DNA from: Thalassovita taeanensis
Lineage (GTDB): Bacteria; Pseudomonadota; Alphaproteobacteria; Rhodobacterales; Rhodobacteraceae
Reading direction: 5' to 3'
Length of the DNA: 42,310 nucleotides
Assembly (NCBI RefSeq): GCF_900110775.1
Contig: NZ_FOEP01000021.1
Location: 1 to 42,310, forward strand
Below the pieces are notes generated by a model. The model was not told the origin of the DNA. It saw nothing but the letters and a program-made list of their open reading frames with translations, and did no database searches. The number at the start of each line of letters is the position of its first letter. Position 1 is the first letter of the stretch. Below, piece after piece: positions 6,425-16,315 of the stretch. A program made the position numbers and the translations under genes.

Positions 6425-9400
6425 ACGATTTCGACCCCAAGAAAACCTGCGTGGTTATCGGCAACGGCCCTTCGCTACGCGGCTTTGATCTTCATCGGCT
6501 GAATGGCTTCTCAACGCTAGGGATGAACGCGGCTTATCGCTACTGGGACCGGATCGGCTGGTATCCGAGCTATTACGCCTGCCTTGATGATCAGGTCATT
6601 CGCAGCCATCACACAGAGATTGAGCGCCTTTACCGCGACGGTCTGGTCAAGAAACTGTTTCTGCACCGCGGGTTCTTCGAACACCACCCTCATCGGATCG
6701 GCAATCCGGATTTCGTCATCTTCGATCAAACCTCGCGCCACTGGTATCCACGCAACGCCCAGAAGCTCGGTCTTCCACCGCTTTTCGACGAACCTGCGTT
6801 CCGCATCTCCGACACCTCAAAGATCACCACCGGCTCGCACGCAGTCCGCTTCGTGGCGAACATGGGCTATCGCCAGCTGCTGCTGATGGGCATTGATCTA
6901 CGCTATGTCGAAATCCTGCCGGAAGCGGAACCCACCGAAGGCGTCGGGCTGAAGATCGCCAGGACTCCGAAGCAGAATCCGAACTATTTCTTCGATGGCT
7001 ACCAAAAAGCGGGCGATCTTTATAACATCCCCAACCCGGCCGCGCATCAGGGCGACCTGCACCCGCGTGCTTTCGAACTTGTTGCCAAGGATTTCGAGAC
7101 CAATGAGCTCGAATGTCAGATCTACAATACCAACCCGAAATCGACCCTGTCGGACCGTAATGTCTTTCCGTTGATGCCGATCGACAAGGCGCTGGGGGAA
7201 AGCCGACTGGGCGCTGTATTCGTGCCCTGTAACTTCCGCGAAGTCGATGACATTCTCACCAATTTTAAACTTTGGGCGAGCGTTGAGCTAAGCCCTTCTG
7301 TAGAGCCGGAAATGGCGCAACGGCCAATGCTGGTTTTCGTCTTCAACAACGTCAGCGGGCGCGAGCATCAACCGGCGATCGAGAAGGCTTTTGCAGAAAC
7401 CGGGATGGAGCGGTTCTTCCGCGGCCCGGCTTTTGAATATCTTCAACTCGAAGGCAAGACTGACCTCTACCAGCGTGATTACACCAAGGAGGTCGGTGGC
7501 GAGGGATTCAAGTCGGGGCCGAACAACCAGTTTTTCCGCTCGATGGATTGCATGGCGAAATACGGCCATTACTCCTTCTTGATGGAAGTGGACTGCCTGC
7601 CGCTGCGCCGCGGCTGGCTGGAGCGGCTGCGAACCATCGTTGACGGTGCCGAGGACTTCTGGATTCTCGGTAGCGCCTATCGCGGCGGCGAGATGCTGTC
7701 GAAGGCCAACACCCGCCACATCAACGGCAACGCGATCTACGCTACTGGCGATCCGGATTTTCAAGCATTCATCGCCGAGTTTTGGGAGCCGCAGAGCTGG
7801 GGGATGATCCGCGACGTCGACAAGCGGTTGGCCTATGACTGCATCCTCGAAATCCTATTCAGTGAGGATGCGCTGCGCGATCCGGAACGGCTTGCGCTGT
7901 GGAAGTCGCTTGCCCATCGTTTCCGTTACACCGAATGGACGCAGAACATTTCTGCGGCGAGCGATTTGAAGGCCACTGACGGTGCGCTGATCAAGCGGCT
8001 CCGCGAGGCTTTCCCGCGCATTGACATGATGCACAACCGTGTGGCGCAGAAGCTCATGGTCGAGGCACTGAGCACCGATGCTCTGACCGAGCGGCCTAAG
8101 GTCTCGAGGGGCAAAACCCGGCACGCAGTCCCGCGGCTTTTGGTGTTTGACATGACCGCTATCGGTAATGGCACCGCCACCGGCGAGATCAAGGCTAATT
8201 TTCTCGCGAAATGGCCGGACGAAGCGTTGCTGCAGTTCGTTACCGACGGCCCCGATGGGCTGGCTTCGATTCAGCGCCGCGACGGCCGTTATGTCCGCAC
8301 CCGGGTTGACACAGCCAAAGCTCTCGAAATGATTGACGCCTTCAAACCGGAGGCGATCCTCTATCGCCCGACACCGAAAACGGCGCCGTTGCACCGGCTC
8401 GCGATGGCCGAGATCGACCGCTTGGGTGTGCCGGTGATCAATTGGATCATGGACGACTGGCCGGCCCGGATGGAAATCGAGGCGTCGGCGGATTGGGACG
8501 CGATGCGCCCGGACCTCTTGAATCTTATCGCTCGTTCGTCGGCCAACCTGTCGATCTGCGAAAAGATGTCAGCTGCCTTCGCGGAGCGTTACGCGTGTGC
8601 CTTCCGGCCTTTGGCGAATGGCATTGACCCAGCCGACTGGCCGTTGTTGCGGCGGCCCGAGCGGCGCACCTTTGTTATCCGTTACGCCGGTGGCATCGCT
8701 CCGGACATGAATCGCGCCAGCCTACTGCGGGTGGCCGAGGCTGTGGACATTCTGGCAAAATCAGGGCTCGACATCCGCTTTGAGATTAGCACGCAATCGT
8801 GGTGGAAGAAGGAATGCGATCCGCTGTTCGCTTCCTTCCCCTCAACGACGCTCGAACTCGCGGACAAGACCATCCCTGAATACCGGCGTTGGATCAGTGA
8901 GGCCGATCTGCTGTTGATCGCTTATAATTTCGATGAGACGAGCCTGCGTTACGTGCAATACAGTATGGCCAACAAGATGCCCGAATGCCTCGCTTCGGGG
9001 GCGGCCGTCCTCGCGCATGGTCCGATGGGCACGGCGACGATCGAATATCTGAGTGGCGATGGGATTGCCAAGGTCGTCGCGGAGTCCGATGTGGTGGCGC
9101 TGAGCGCAGCGATCAAGGAACTCTACGAAACTCCAGAGACCCGGCTTGGCATAGCTGCTGCGGGACGGGCCCGTGCGGTGGAGCGTCACAATATTCACAA
9201 ACTGCGCGAAGTTTTCGCCGACATCATCTCGCAGGCCGTCAAGAGCGCCAGTACATCTAGCCTCGCGGCCCCCGCCCTTCGGTCCTTTGTTCCGACCGAC
9301 GCTACGGGCGTGGATCAGGCAAGTGCCCTGCGCGAGGATATCGTTATTCTGAGCGCTGAGATCCTTCTGGGTCGACGTCCCTTGACAGCATTGAACTCGG

Positions 9401-9528
9401 ACACGAGCATCGCTGAAGTGATCAAGAGGGCCGAAACGGAGCTCGCGGCGGACGATCCTGCACTTGTCCACTTGCAGCGTGTTCGTCGTTTGTACCAACC
9501 CGGCAGTGCTGCGCATCCTCGTGCCTAA
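6421..9528 (+). CDS. Three-module glycosyltransferase with sialyltransferase-like N-terminal domain
   Basis: This 1035-residue protein has three modules. Residues ~8-290 resemble GT42 sialyltransferases or the related DUF115 fold: VVIGNGPSLRG at 11-21, ITTGSHAVRF then LLLMGIDLRY around 140-160, a His-rich YNIPNPAAHQGDLHPRAFE stretch, and NTNPKSTL near 237. Residues ~300-560 look like a GT-A enzyme, with LMEVDCLPLRRGW (~389) as a DxD-like site and HINGNAIYATGD (~433). Residues ~570-945 are a GT-B, family 4-like enzyme, with MDDWPAR, a central RYAGG loop and ECLASGAAVLAHGPMGTATIEYL near the end. The last ~85 residues are helical. There are no membrane segments. The ATGA overlap with the dehydrogenase ties it to the CMP-sugar gene two steps upstream. 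The module calls are by eye, and the first is the least certain. Confidence 0.78.
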   Translation: MNDFDPKKTCVVIGNGPSLRGFDLHRLNGFSTLGMNAAYRYWDRIGWYPSYYACLDDQVIRSHHTEIERLYRDGLVKKLFLHRGFFEHHPHRIGNPDFVIFDQTSRHWYPRNAQKLGLPPLFDEPAFRISDTSKITTGSHAVRFVANMGYRQLLLMGIDLRYVEILPEAEPTEGVGLKIARTPKQNPNYFFDGYQKAGDLYNIPNPAAHQGDLHPRAFELVAKDFETNELECQIYNTNPKSTLSDRNVFPLMPIDKALGESRLGAVFVPCNFREVDDILTNFKLWASVELSPSVEPEMAQRPMLVFVFNNVSGREHQPAIEKAFAETGMERFFRGPAFEYLQLEGKTDLYQRDYTKEVGGEGFKSGPNNQFFRSMDCMAKYGHYSFLMEVDCLPLRRGWLERLRTIVDGAEDFWILGSAYRGGEMLSKANTRHINGNAIYATGDPDFQAFIAEFWEPQSWGMIRDVDKRLAYDCILEILFSEDALRDPERLALWKSLAHRFRYTEWTQNISAASDLKATDGALIKRLREAFPRIDMMHNRVAQKLMVEALSTDALTERPKVSRGKTRHAVPRLLVFDMTAIGNGTATGEIKANFLAKWPDEALLQFVTDGPDGLASIQRRDGRYVRTRVDTAKALEMIDAFKPEAILYRPTPKTAPLHRLAMAEIDRLGVPVINWIMDDWPARMEIEASADWDAMRPDLLNLIARSSANLSICEKMSAAFAERYACAFRPLANGIDPADWPLLRRPERRTFVIRYAGGIAPDMNRASLLRVAEAVDILAKSGLDIRFEISTQSWWKKECDPLFASFPSTTLELADKTIPEYRRWISEADLLLIAYNFDETSLRYVQYSMANKMPECLASGAAVLAHGPMGTATIEYLSGDGIAKVVAESDVVALSAAIKELYETPETRLGIAAAGRARAVERHNIHKLREVFADIISQAVKSASTSSLAAPALRSFVPTDATGVDQASALREDIVILSAEILLGRRPLTALNSDTSIAEVIKRAETELAADDPALVHLQRVRRLYQPGSAAHPRA

Positions 9529-9588
9529 AAGAACGTTTGGGCATCCGAACCCAAATATTAAGACTATTTAAGGAATGGAAAGAAAATA

Positions 9589-10707
9589 ATGAAAAAAGCA
9601 CTGATTACGGGTGTTACCGGACAAGATGGTTCCTATCTTGCTGAATTATTGTTGCAGAAAGGCTATGAGGTCCACGGTATCAAACGTCGGGCATCTTTGT
9701 TTAATACGCAGCGCGTTGATCATATCTATCAGGACCCGCATGTGAATAATGCCCATTTCAAGCTTCACTATGGTGACTTGACGGATACATCCAACCTCAC
9801 GCGTATCCTGCAAGAAGTGCAGCCCGACGAGGTGTACAACCTTGGCGCACAGTCGCACGTTGCCGTAAGTTTCGAAGCACCTGAATACACCGCCGATGTC
9901 GATGCAACTGGCGCATTGCGGCTGCTTGAAGCGATCCGTTTTCTGGGCATGGAAAAGACGACCCGCTTCTATCAGGCTTCCACCTCAGAACTTTACGGGC
10001 TCGTGCAGGAAATCCCGCAAACGGAAACAACACCGTTCCACCCGCGGTCTCCTTATGCGGTTGCCAAGATGTATGCCTATTGGATCACGGTGAACTACCG
10101 CGAGGCCTACGGAATGTATGCCTGCAACGGCATCCTGTTCAATCACGAAAGCCCGCGCCGCGGCGAAACCTTTGTGACCCGCAAGATCACCCGCGGGCTG
10201 GCCAATATCGCCCAAGGTCTGGAACAGTGCCTGTATATGGGCAACATTGATTCCCTGCGTGACTGGGGCCATGCCAAAGATTACGTCCGGATGCAGTGGA
10301 TGATGCTGCAACAGGATGAACCCGATGATTTCGTGATCGCCACCGGCGTGCAATATACGGTACGTGAATTCATCACTTGGTCTGCCGCTGAAATCGGTGT
10401 GACGCTTGAATTTACCGGCACCGGTGTCGACGAAATAGCAACCGTTACCGCGATCGAGGGCGACAACGCCCCGGCGTTGAAGGTTGGCGACGTCGTCATG
10501 CGCATCGATCCCCGCTATTTCCGTCCTGCCGAAGTGGAAACCCTGTTGGGCGATCCAGCCAAGGCCAAGAAAAAATTGGGCTGGGTGCCAGAGATCACCG
10601 CGCAGGAAATGTGCGCCGAAATGGTTGCCGAAGACCTGAAGGTCGCAAAACGCCACGCCTTCCTGAAAGAACACGGCCACGACGTGCCTGTGAGCGTTGA
10701 AGGGTAA
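9589..10707 (+). CDS. gmd: GDP-mannose 4,6-dehydratase
   Basis: It converts GDP-D-mannose to GDP-4-keto-6-deoxy-D-mannose with bound NADP, the first step to GDP-L-fucose or GDP-rhamnose. The 372-residue length is usual. Visible are [12 protein letters not shown] (coenzyme loop), [35 protein letters not shown], the STSELYG catalytic Thr-Ser-Glu and [10 protein letters not shown] with Tyr156 and Lys160. [18 protein letters not shown] and [16 protein letters not shown], hallmarks of Gmd, follow. AAGGAATGGAAAG before the ATG is the ribosome site. The partner fcl lies 1.9 kb downstream, separated by two decoration genes of lower GC, where the pair is normally adjacent. Confidence 0.97.
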   Translation: MKKALITGVTGQDGSYLAELLLQKGYEVHGIKRRASLFNTQRVDHIYQDPHVNNAHFKLHYGDLTDTSNLTRILQEVQPDEVYNLGAQSHVAVSFEAPEYTADVDATGALRLLEAIRFLGMEKTTRFYQASTSELYGLVQEIPQTETTPFHPRSPYAVAKMYAYWITVNYREAYGMYACNGILFNHESPRRGETFVTRKITRGLANIAQGLEQCLYMGNIDSLRDWGHAKDYVRMQWMMLQQDEPDDFVIATGVQYTVREFITWSAAEIGVTLEFTGTGVDEIATVTAIEGDNAPALKVGDVVMRIDPRYFRPAEVETLLGDPAKAKKKLGWVPEITAQEMCAEMVAEDLKVAKRHAFLKEHGHDVPVSVEG

Positions 10708-10712
10708 GGCCT

Positions 10713-11771
10713 GTGACCGGCGGAATAGAGAATAAAGCGTTGGAAGTCGTCTTTTTAGGCGGCTCCAACACCCGGATGGCCAACGGATATGTTCCGGCTT
10801 TGATTGAAAGCATGCAAGAGCGAACCGACCGTCCGGTAACTGCCAAGAACTATGCTGTCGGCATTAGCGGATCGGTGATGGGTTTAGAGCAATTTCTGGC
10901 TTGCGGTCTCGAGGATGATCCCGAGATCATCTTTCTGGAATACTCTATAAACGACGTGTCACTCATGGGGCATGGCGACCTGACCTTTTGGCAAAAATGC
11001 TACGAAGGCCTTATACGCTTGGTTCGTCGGACTTATCCGACTGCGGCTGTGTACGGCCTCTTCTTTGCATCGCAGATTGAACACCATCGGGCACCTTCGC
11101 GGCAGTTGCTTGCTGGCATGCAAGCTTGGGCGGAGCATTACGACGGCTTCTCTCTCATCAACGTTCATGATGAGCTGGAGGCGCGTTTTTCAGGAGCAGT
11201 CCCCTATTTCGACAACATGCATTACGGCGAGGCAGCCATTGGCCCAATAGCCGAAATCATATGCGACGGGATGCAGGCGCAAAATTGCGATACGGCTTTA
11301 CCAGCCCCGCTCACAGCAAATCCGTTCGATGCTCCTTTTCTGGTGGGTGCCGACAGTTTTGAAAGCATGGAAAAGCGGCCTTTCAGCAACTCGATTTTCA
11401 AATTCGACACGGCAGTGATGAAGGCCGGACAGTCAATTACCCTGACGGTACCGGGCGAAATCATATCGGTTTCTTTTCTTTCGCGACCGAAATCGGGCAT
11501 CCTTGAATTATCCGATCGGAATGGAAATGCTTTCATCCCTACCTTGCACAAGGAAGTGCTCCGAAACGGATCGGCCTTGTTCATGAACGCTCCTCTTCTT
11601 TGGCATGATTGGGAACTGCCTGAATTGGGCAGCCAAACTATAGAACTCAGCGTCCACGATACCAAACAAGAGCCGTTTCACCCATTTTTCAACATGATTG
11701 AACCGCAGAACCTACCAAGCGAGGTTCAGATTCGTGGGATTTTGATCGCGGGAAAGGAAACTTCCACATGA
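10713..11771 (+). CDS. SGNH/GDSL-type hydrolase or acyltransferase
   Basis: A GTG start at 10713 is preceded by AAGGGTAAGG, the last bases of gmd, only five bases after its stop. The 352-residue protein has the SGNH blocks: [12 protein letters not shown] with the nucleophile Ser18, LEYSINDVS near 77-83 as the Asn block, and FDNMHYGE with Asp167 and His170. The C-terminal ~130 residues (from about 220) look like a beta-sandwich, possibly carbohydrate-binding. Such proteins in capsule loci often add or remove acetyl groups on sugars. There is no signal peptide, so a cytoplasmic role is likelier. Its stop overlaps the start of the sulfotransferase (ATGA). Base composition is visibly lower in GC than gmd and fcl, a sign of separate origin. 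Confidence 0.75.
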
Positions 11772-12520
11772 CTCTTCATATTTCACGCTATCAGGTCACA
11801 CCGGTCCTTTATACAATGGGCAAAGTGGCCTCGACTTCCCTTACCCGAGGGATCGAAACCACTGGAATGAAATGCCACCAGATCCATAATCTGAACGACA
11901 AAACGCTAATCGCGCTGGCAAAACGTTCCACCGATCGCAACCAGATGCCGTATTTGTTTGTTACTCAAGCGATGGCAAACAAGAAAGACTATCTAGAGCA
12001 TCCCGAAGATTACCTTTTCATCTCGCTGGTCAGGGACCCGCTAGAACGAAATCTTAGTGCTTTTTTCGAAACCTTCCAGTTTCTACACGGAGTGACGCCT
12101 TCAGCCGGTGATGCCCAAGCGCTATTTGATCGGTTCGTTTCCGAGTATAACCATAACTTACCGCTGAATTGGTTCGATAATGAGGTCAAAACCTTTTTAG
12201 GTCTTGATGTCTACCAGAGCACATTCCCTAAGGATCAAAAACAGGTCTATTTTCCAGAGCACCGCTTCTTGCTGTTCCGCCTGGATTGTCCCGACGAAAC
12301 CAAACAAGAAGTGCTGACCGAAATGCTGGGTGAGAAAATTCTTATCGAACGGGAAAACGACGGATCGCGCAAAGACTATGCCGAAGCTTACCGAAAGGTG
12401 AAAAGTATGGCCACGTTTCCGAAAGCCTTCCTCGACAAAATGTATGAAAGTCGTTTCGCTCGACATTTCTGGTCCGACGAAGAACGGAAAAAAATGCGCG
12501 CCAAGTGGCAGGAAGGCTGA
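11768..12520 (+). CDS. Sulfotransferase-like capsular polysaccharide protein
   Basis: The 250-residue protein has a PAPS-binding pattern: [15 protein letters not shown] at 14-28 resembles the 5'-phosphosulfate loop, and [17 protein letters not shown] from ~85 resembles the 3'-phosphate site with its Arg and Ser. It fits the group annotated as putative capsular polysaccharide synthesis proteins, which are relatives of carbohydrate sulfotransferases. It would add sulfate from PAPS to a sugar hydroxyl in the cytoplasm. It is coupled to the SGNH gene by an ATGA overlap, and the two form a lower-GC pair between gmd and fcl. Sulfated polymers are common in marine bacteria. The exact acceptor is unknown. 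Confidence 0.75.
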
Positions 12521-12604
12521 GACCATTGCAGCATACCGAAAAACAAGCTGTCCTTCGTTCAGCAGTATTGAGAAAAGATGTAATCTCGAAAGGAACGTTG
12601 TGAG

Positions 12605-13573
12605 ATGAAGATCTACATCGCAGGCCATCGCGGAATGGTAGGGGGCGCAATCCTGCGCCAGCTTGAGGCACGCAAGGCCGCGGGCGAGGATCTGAGCATG
12701 ATCACCCGCCCCCATGCCGAACTGGATCTGACCAGTCAGGCCGCCGTGCGCGAATTTATGCAGGCCGAACAGCCCGATGTGGTGATCCTGGCCGCGGCCA
12801 AAGTGGGCGGCATTCACGCCAACAACACCTATCCCGCCGATTTCATTTATGAAAACCTGATGATCGAATGCAACGTGATCCATCAGGCCTATGCGGCGGG
12901 GGTCAAAACCCTGCTGCAACTGGGATCCAGCTGCATCTATCCAAAGGCTGTGCCGCAGCCGATGAAAGAAGACGCGCTGCTGACCGGCACGCTGGAGCCC
13001 ACCAATGAACCCTATGCCGTCGCCAAGATCGCCGGGATCAAGCTGTGCGAAAGCTATAACCGGCAACACGGCGTGGATTACCGGTCGGTGATGCCGACGA
13101 ACCTTTATGGGCCCGGCGATAATTTTCATCCGGAAAACAGCCATGTTCTGCCCGCCCTGATCCGCCGCTTTCATGAGGCAGCGCAAGAAGGGCTGGATGA
13201 GGTGGTGATCTGGGGCTCGGGCAAGCCGATGCGCGAATTCCTGCATGTTGATGACATGGCCGAAGCCAGCCTGTTCGTACTGGAGCTGGACAAAGCCACC
13301 TATGCTGCCAATACTGAACCGATGCTGAGCCATATCAATGTGGGCACCGGCACGGATGTGTCGATCATGGAACTGGCACGGATGGTGGCCAAAGTCACGG
13401 GTTTCACTGGTAATATATCGAACGACCCGACGAAACCGGACGGGACTATGCGCAAACTGATGGATGTCAGCCGACTGGCCGATATGGGCTGGCGGGCCCG
13501 CGTCAGCCTAGAAGACGGCTTGACCGAGACCTATCAGTGGTTTCTGGACAACCAAGACAATTTCCGTCGTTAA
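12605..13573 (+). CDS. fcl: GDP-L-fucose synthase
   Basis: It performs the 3,5-epimerisation and NADPH reduction of GDP-4-keto-6-deoxymannose to GDP-L-fucose. The 322-residue protein shows [14 protein letters not shown] (NADPH loop), [28 protein letters not shown] with the catalytic Ser and Cys, and [11 protein letters not shown] with Tyr137 and Lys141. [30 protein letters not shown] and [17 protein letters not shown] are close to the standard family sequence. AAAGGAACG precedes the start. An 84-base gap separates it from the sulfotransferase, so it may have its own start signal. Confidence 0.97.
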   Translation: MKIYIAGHRGMVGGAILRQLEARKAAGEDLSMITRPHAELDLTSQAAVREFMQAEQPDVVILAAAKVGGIHANNTYPADFIYENLMIECNVIHQAYAAGVKTLLQLGSSCIYPKAVPQPMKEDALLTGTLEPTNEPYAVAKIAGIKLCESYNRQHGVDYRSVMPTNLYGPGDNFHPENSHVLPALIRRFHEAAQEGLDEVVIWGSGKPMREFLHVDDMAEASLFVLELDKATYAANTEPMLSHINVGTGTDVSIMELARMVAKVTGFTGNISNDPTKPDGTMRKLMDVSRLADMGWRARVSLEDGLTETYQWFLDNQDNFRR

Positions 13574-13597
13574 ATTATATTCAGGGAATTTCTGTGC

Positions 13598-15046
13598 ATG
13601 ACGCAAAATATTCACCCCCTTCTTTTGTGCGGCGGCTCCGGTACACGGCTCTGGCCCCTTTCACGTAAGTCCTATCCCAAGCAGTTTGCTACGCTGACTG
13701 GCGAGGAAAGCCTGTTTCAGGCTTCGGCGCTGCGTCTGTCGGGGGAAGGATTCGCCGCGCCGATGATTATCACCGGATCGGATTTTCGCTTTATCGTGCT
13801 GGAACAGTTGGCGGCGGTGGAAACCGCGTCGGCGGCCACGCTGATTGAGCCCGAGGGGCGTAACACCGCCCCCGCAATTCTGGCGGCTGCGTTGGTGCTT
13901 GAGGCCCAGACCCCGGGCGCGCTGATGCTGATTGCACCGTCGGATCATGTCATCCCCGAGGCGGACCAGTTCCGTGAGGCTGTTTTGGCTGCGGTACCGG
14001 CCGCTGAGGCTGGGCAACTGGTGACCTTCGGGATCCGGCCGGACCGGGCCGAAACCGGCTATGGCTGGCTGGCCATGTCTGAAAAACCGACTGCGGATTT
14101 TGCCCCCGTACCACAACCTCTGAAAGGTTTTGTCGAAAAACCCGACGAGGCTAAGGCACAGGCGCTTTTGGCGGGGGGGGAACATCTGTGGAACGCAGGT
14201 ATTTTCCTGTTTTCGACCTCGGTTATAATCTCAGCCTTTGAAAAATATGAGCCCGCCATGCTGGCGACTGTGCGCCAGGCTGTGGATGGGGCAGAAAAGG
14301 ATCTGGGCTTTATCCGTCTGGCACCCGGTCCTTGGGCTGATCTGGAAGACATCTCGATCGATTATGCCGTGATGGAAAAAGCCGACAACCTGACTGTGAT
14401 ACCCTATGGCGGGGTGTGGTCAGATCTGGGGGGCTGGGATGCGGTCTGGCGCGAAAGCGGCCCGGACGCGACAGGCGTCGTGACCAATGGGCCTGCCACC
14501 TCGATCGACTGCACCGATACGCTGCTGCGGGCCGAGGCCGAGAGCCAGCAACTGGTTGGGATCGGGCTGAGCGACGTGATCGTCGTGGCGATGCCGGATG
14601 CTGTTCTGGTGGCGCACAAGGACCGCGCGCAGGATGTCAAGAAAGCTGTGGCCGCGCTGAAGGCCAAAGGTGCCGTGCAGGCCGAAACCTTGCCGCGCGA
14701 TTACCGCCCCTGGGGCTGGTACGAAAGCCTGGTCGTAGGCAACCGGTTTCAGGTGAAACGTATCCATGTTCATCCCGGTGCGGCCTTGTCCCTGCAAAGC
14801 CATCACCACCGATCGGAGCATTGGATCGTGGTGGAAGGCACCGCCAAAGTGACGGTCGATGACGAGGTGAATCTCGTGACGGAAAATCAGTCGGTCTATA
14901 TTCCGCTGGGGGCAGTCCACCGTATGGAAAACCCGGGCAAAGTGCCCATGGTTCTAATCGAAGTCCAGACAGGTTCCTATCTGGGCGAGGATGACATCAT
15001 CCGCTATGAGGACGTCTATGCTCGCGGGCAGGGTGCCAAAGGGTAA
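13598..15046 (+). CDS. manC: Mannose-1-phosphate guanylyltransferase / mannose-6-phosphate isomerase
   Basis: This 482-residue bifunctional enzyme supplies GDP-mannose. The N-terminal nucleotidyltransferase has LLLCGGSGTRLWPLSRKSYPKQF at ~8-30 (GTP loop), EPEGRNTAPAI, LIAPSDHVI and FVEKPDEA with the Lys that binds the sugar phosphate. From ~369 a cupin isomerase module follows: RPWGWYESLV, FQVKRIHVHPGAALSLQSHHHRSEHWIVVEGTA, with the metal-binding His and Glu. Both modules look complete. No phosphomannomutase lies in the window, so Man-1-P must come from elsewhere. It follows fcl by 24 bases, and with gmd, fcl and the GT10 gene makes a full route to a fucosylated product. Confidence 0.96.
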   Translation: MTQNIHPLLLCGGSGTRLWPLSRKSYPKQFATLTGEESLFQASALRLSGEGFAAPMIITGSDFRFIVLEQLAAVETASAATLIEPEGRNTAPAILAAALVLEAQTPGALMLIAPSDHVIPEADQFREAVLAAVPAAEAGQLVTFGIRPDRAETGYGWLAMSEKPTADFAPVPQPLKGFVEKPDEAKAQALLAGGEHLWNAGIFLFSTSVIISAFEKYEPAMLATVRQAVDGAEKDLGFIRLAPGPWADLEDISIDYAVMEKADNLTVIPYGGVWSDLGGWDAVWRESGPDATGVVTNGPATSIDCTDTLLRAEAESQQLVGIGLSDVIVVAMPDAVLVAHKDRAQDVKKAVAALKAKGAVQAETLPRDYRPWGWYESLVVGNRFQVKRIHVHPGAALSLQSHHHRSEHWIVVEGTAKVTVDDEVNLVTENQSVYIPLGAVHRMENPGKVPMVLIEVQTGSYLGEDDIIRYEDVYARGQGAKG

Positions 15047-15142
15047 GGGCTTGCCCTGAGTAAGTGAGGGTCACATATTGGTCCGGTGCGGTTAAGAGGC
15101 CGGGCCGATCAGGGGATGTTGCGACGTGAAGGTAGGGCCGGA

Positions 15143-16309
15143 ATGAAAATCGCCGTCGTCGGCATCGGGTATGTGGGCCTGTCCAACGCTGTACTTCTGG
15201 CACAGCATAACGAAGTGCGCGCGCTGGACATAGATGTCGGGCGTGTGGACCAGCTGAACGCCCGGCAGTGTCCGATCGTGGATAAGGACCTGGAAACCTA
15301 TCTGGCTGAAAAGCCGCTGAACCTGATCGCCACACTGGACCCGGACAAAGCTTTTGAGGGAGTGGACTTTGTAATCGTGGCAACGCCCACGAATTACGAT
15401 CCTAAAACCAACTTCTTTGACACTTCCAGTGTGGAGGAGGTGGTTCGCGCCGTGCTGTCCCAGGCGCCACAGGCAACAATCGTGATAAAGTCGACCGTGC
15501 CGGTCGGGTTTACCGACACGCTGTCCCGGACGTTGGAAACGGACCGGGTGATCTTCAGCCCCGAGTTTCTGCGCGAGGGGCGGGCCCTGTATGATAACTT
15601 GTACCCCAGCCGGATCATCGTGGGCGAAAGATCGGACCGCGCCCGCGCCTTTTCCGATCTGCTGAAACAGGGCGCTGCAATCACCGATATTCCCATTCTC
15701 TTCACGGATCCTACTGAGGCCGAGGCGATCAAACTGTTCGCCAATACCTATCTTGCGATGCGCGTGGCCTACTTCAACGAGATGGACAGCTATGCACTCA
15801 GCCGTGGGTTGGACACGCGTCAGATCATCAGCGGGGTGGGGCTGGATCCGCGGATCGGGGACCATTACAATAACCCGTCCTTTGGCTATGGCGGCTATTG
15901 CCTGCCAAAGGATACTAAGCAGCTTCTGACAAATTATTCCGAAGTGCCGCAAAACCTGATCCGCGCTATCGTTGAAGCCAACAGCACCCGCAAGGATTTT
16001 ATCGCTGAACAGGTGTTGCTGTCCGCGCCGAGTTGTGTTGGCATTTACCGGCTGGTGATGAAAGCGGGATCGGATAATTTCCGGCAAAGCTCGGTGCAGG
16101 GAGTCATGAAGCGGATCAAAGCCAAAGGTGTTCCGATCATCATCTATGAGCCGACAATGGCGGAAGATCAGTTCTTCGGTTCCGAAATTGTGCGCGATCT
16201 GTCCGAGTTTAAAGCGCGGGCCGATATAATCATCGCCAACCGGAGCACCGACGAGTTGTCAGATGTGTCCCAAAAGGTATTTACCCGCGATCTTTTCGGG
16301 TCGGATTAA
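15143..16309 (+). CDS. ugd: UDP-glucose 6-dehydrogenase
   Basis: It oxidises UDP-glucose twice with NAD to UDP-glucuronate. I start at the ATG at 15143, because [19 protein letters not shown] begins exactly at the Rossmann loop; the frame is open 19 codons upstream without need. The 388-residue product is the short form, as in Escherichia coli Ugd. Motifs seen are [44 protein letters not shown], and the catalytic Cys253 in [14 protein letters not shown]. The substrate Lys lies in [23 protein letters not shown]-glucuronate would provide the acidic sugar of the polymer. It is about 100 bases from manC and 6 bases before the GT10 gene, so probably in one transcript. Confidence 0.95.
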   Translation: MKIAVVGIGYVGLSNAVLLAQHNEVRALDIDVGRVDQLNARQCPIVDKDLETYLAEKPLNLIATLDPDKAFEGVDFVIVATPTNYDPKTNFFDTSSVEEVVRAVLSQAPQATIVIKSTVPVGFTDTLSRTLETDRVIFSPEFLREGRALYDNLYPSRIIVGERSDRARAFSDLLKQGAAITDIPILFTDPTEAEAIKLFANTYLAMRVAYFNEMDSYALSRGLDTRQIISGVGLDPRIGDHYNNPSFGYGGYCLPKDTKQLLTNYSEVPQNLIRAIVEANSTRKDFIAEQVLLSAPSCVGIYRLVMKAGSDNFRQSSVQGVMKRIKAKGVPIIIYEPTMAEDQFFGSEIVRDLSEFKARADIIIANRSTDELSDVSQKVFTRDLFGSD

Positions 16310-16315
16310 ACCGTC

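Noticed and set aside
9529-9588. Short inverted repeat TTTGGG/CCCAAA before gmd as a terminator
   Set aside because: The stem is only six pairs of mixed strength and no T-run follows.
12197-13333. 378-codon minus-strand frame
   Set aside because: It is antisense to fcl and the sulfotransferase, both with strong motifs on the plus strand.
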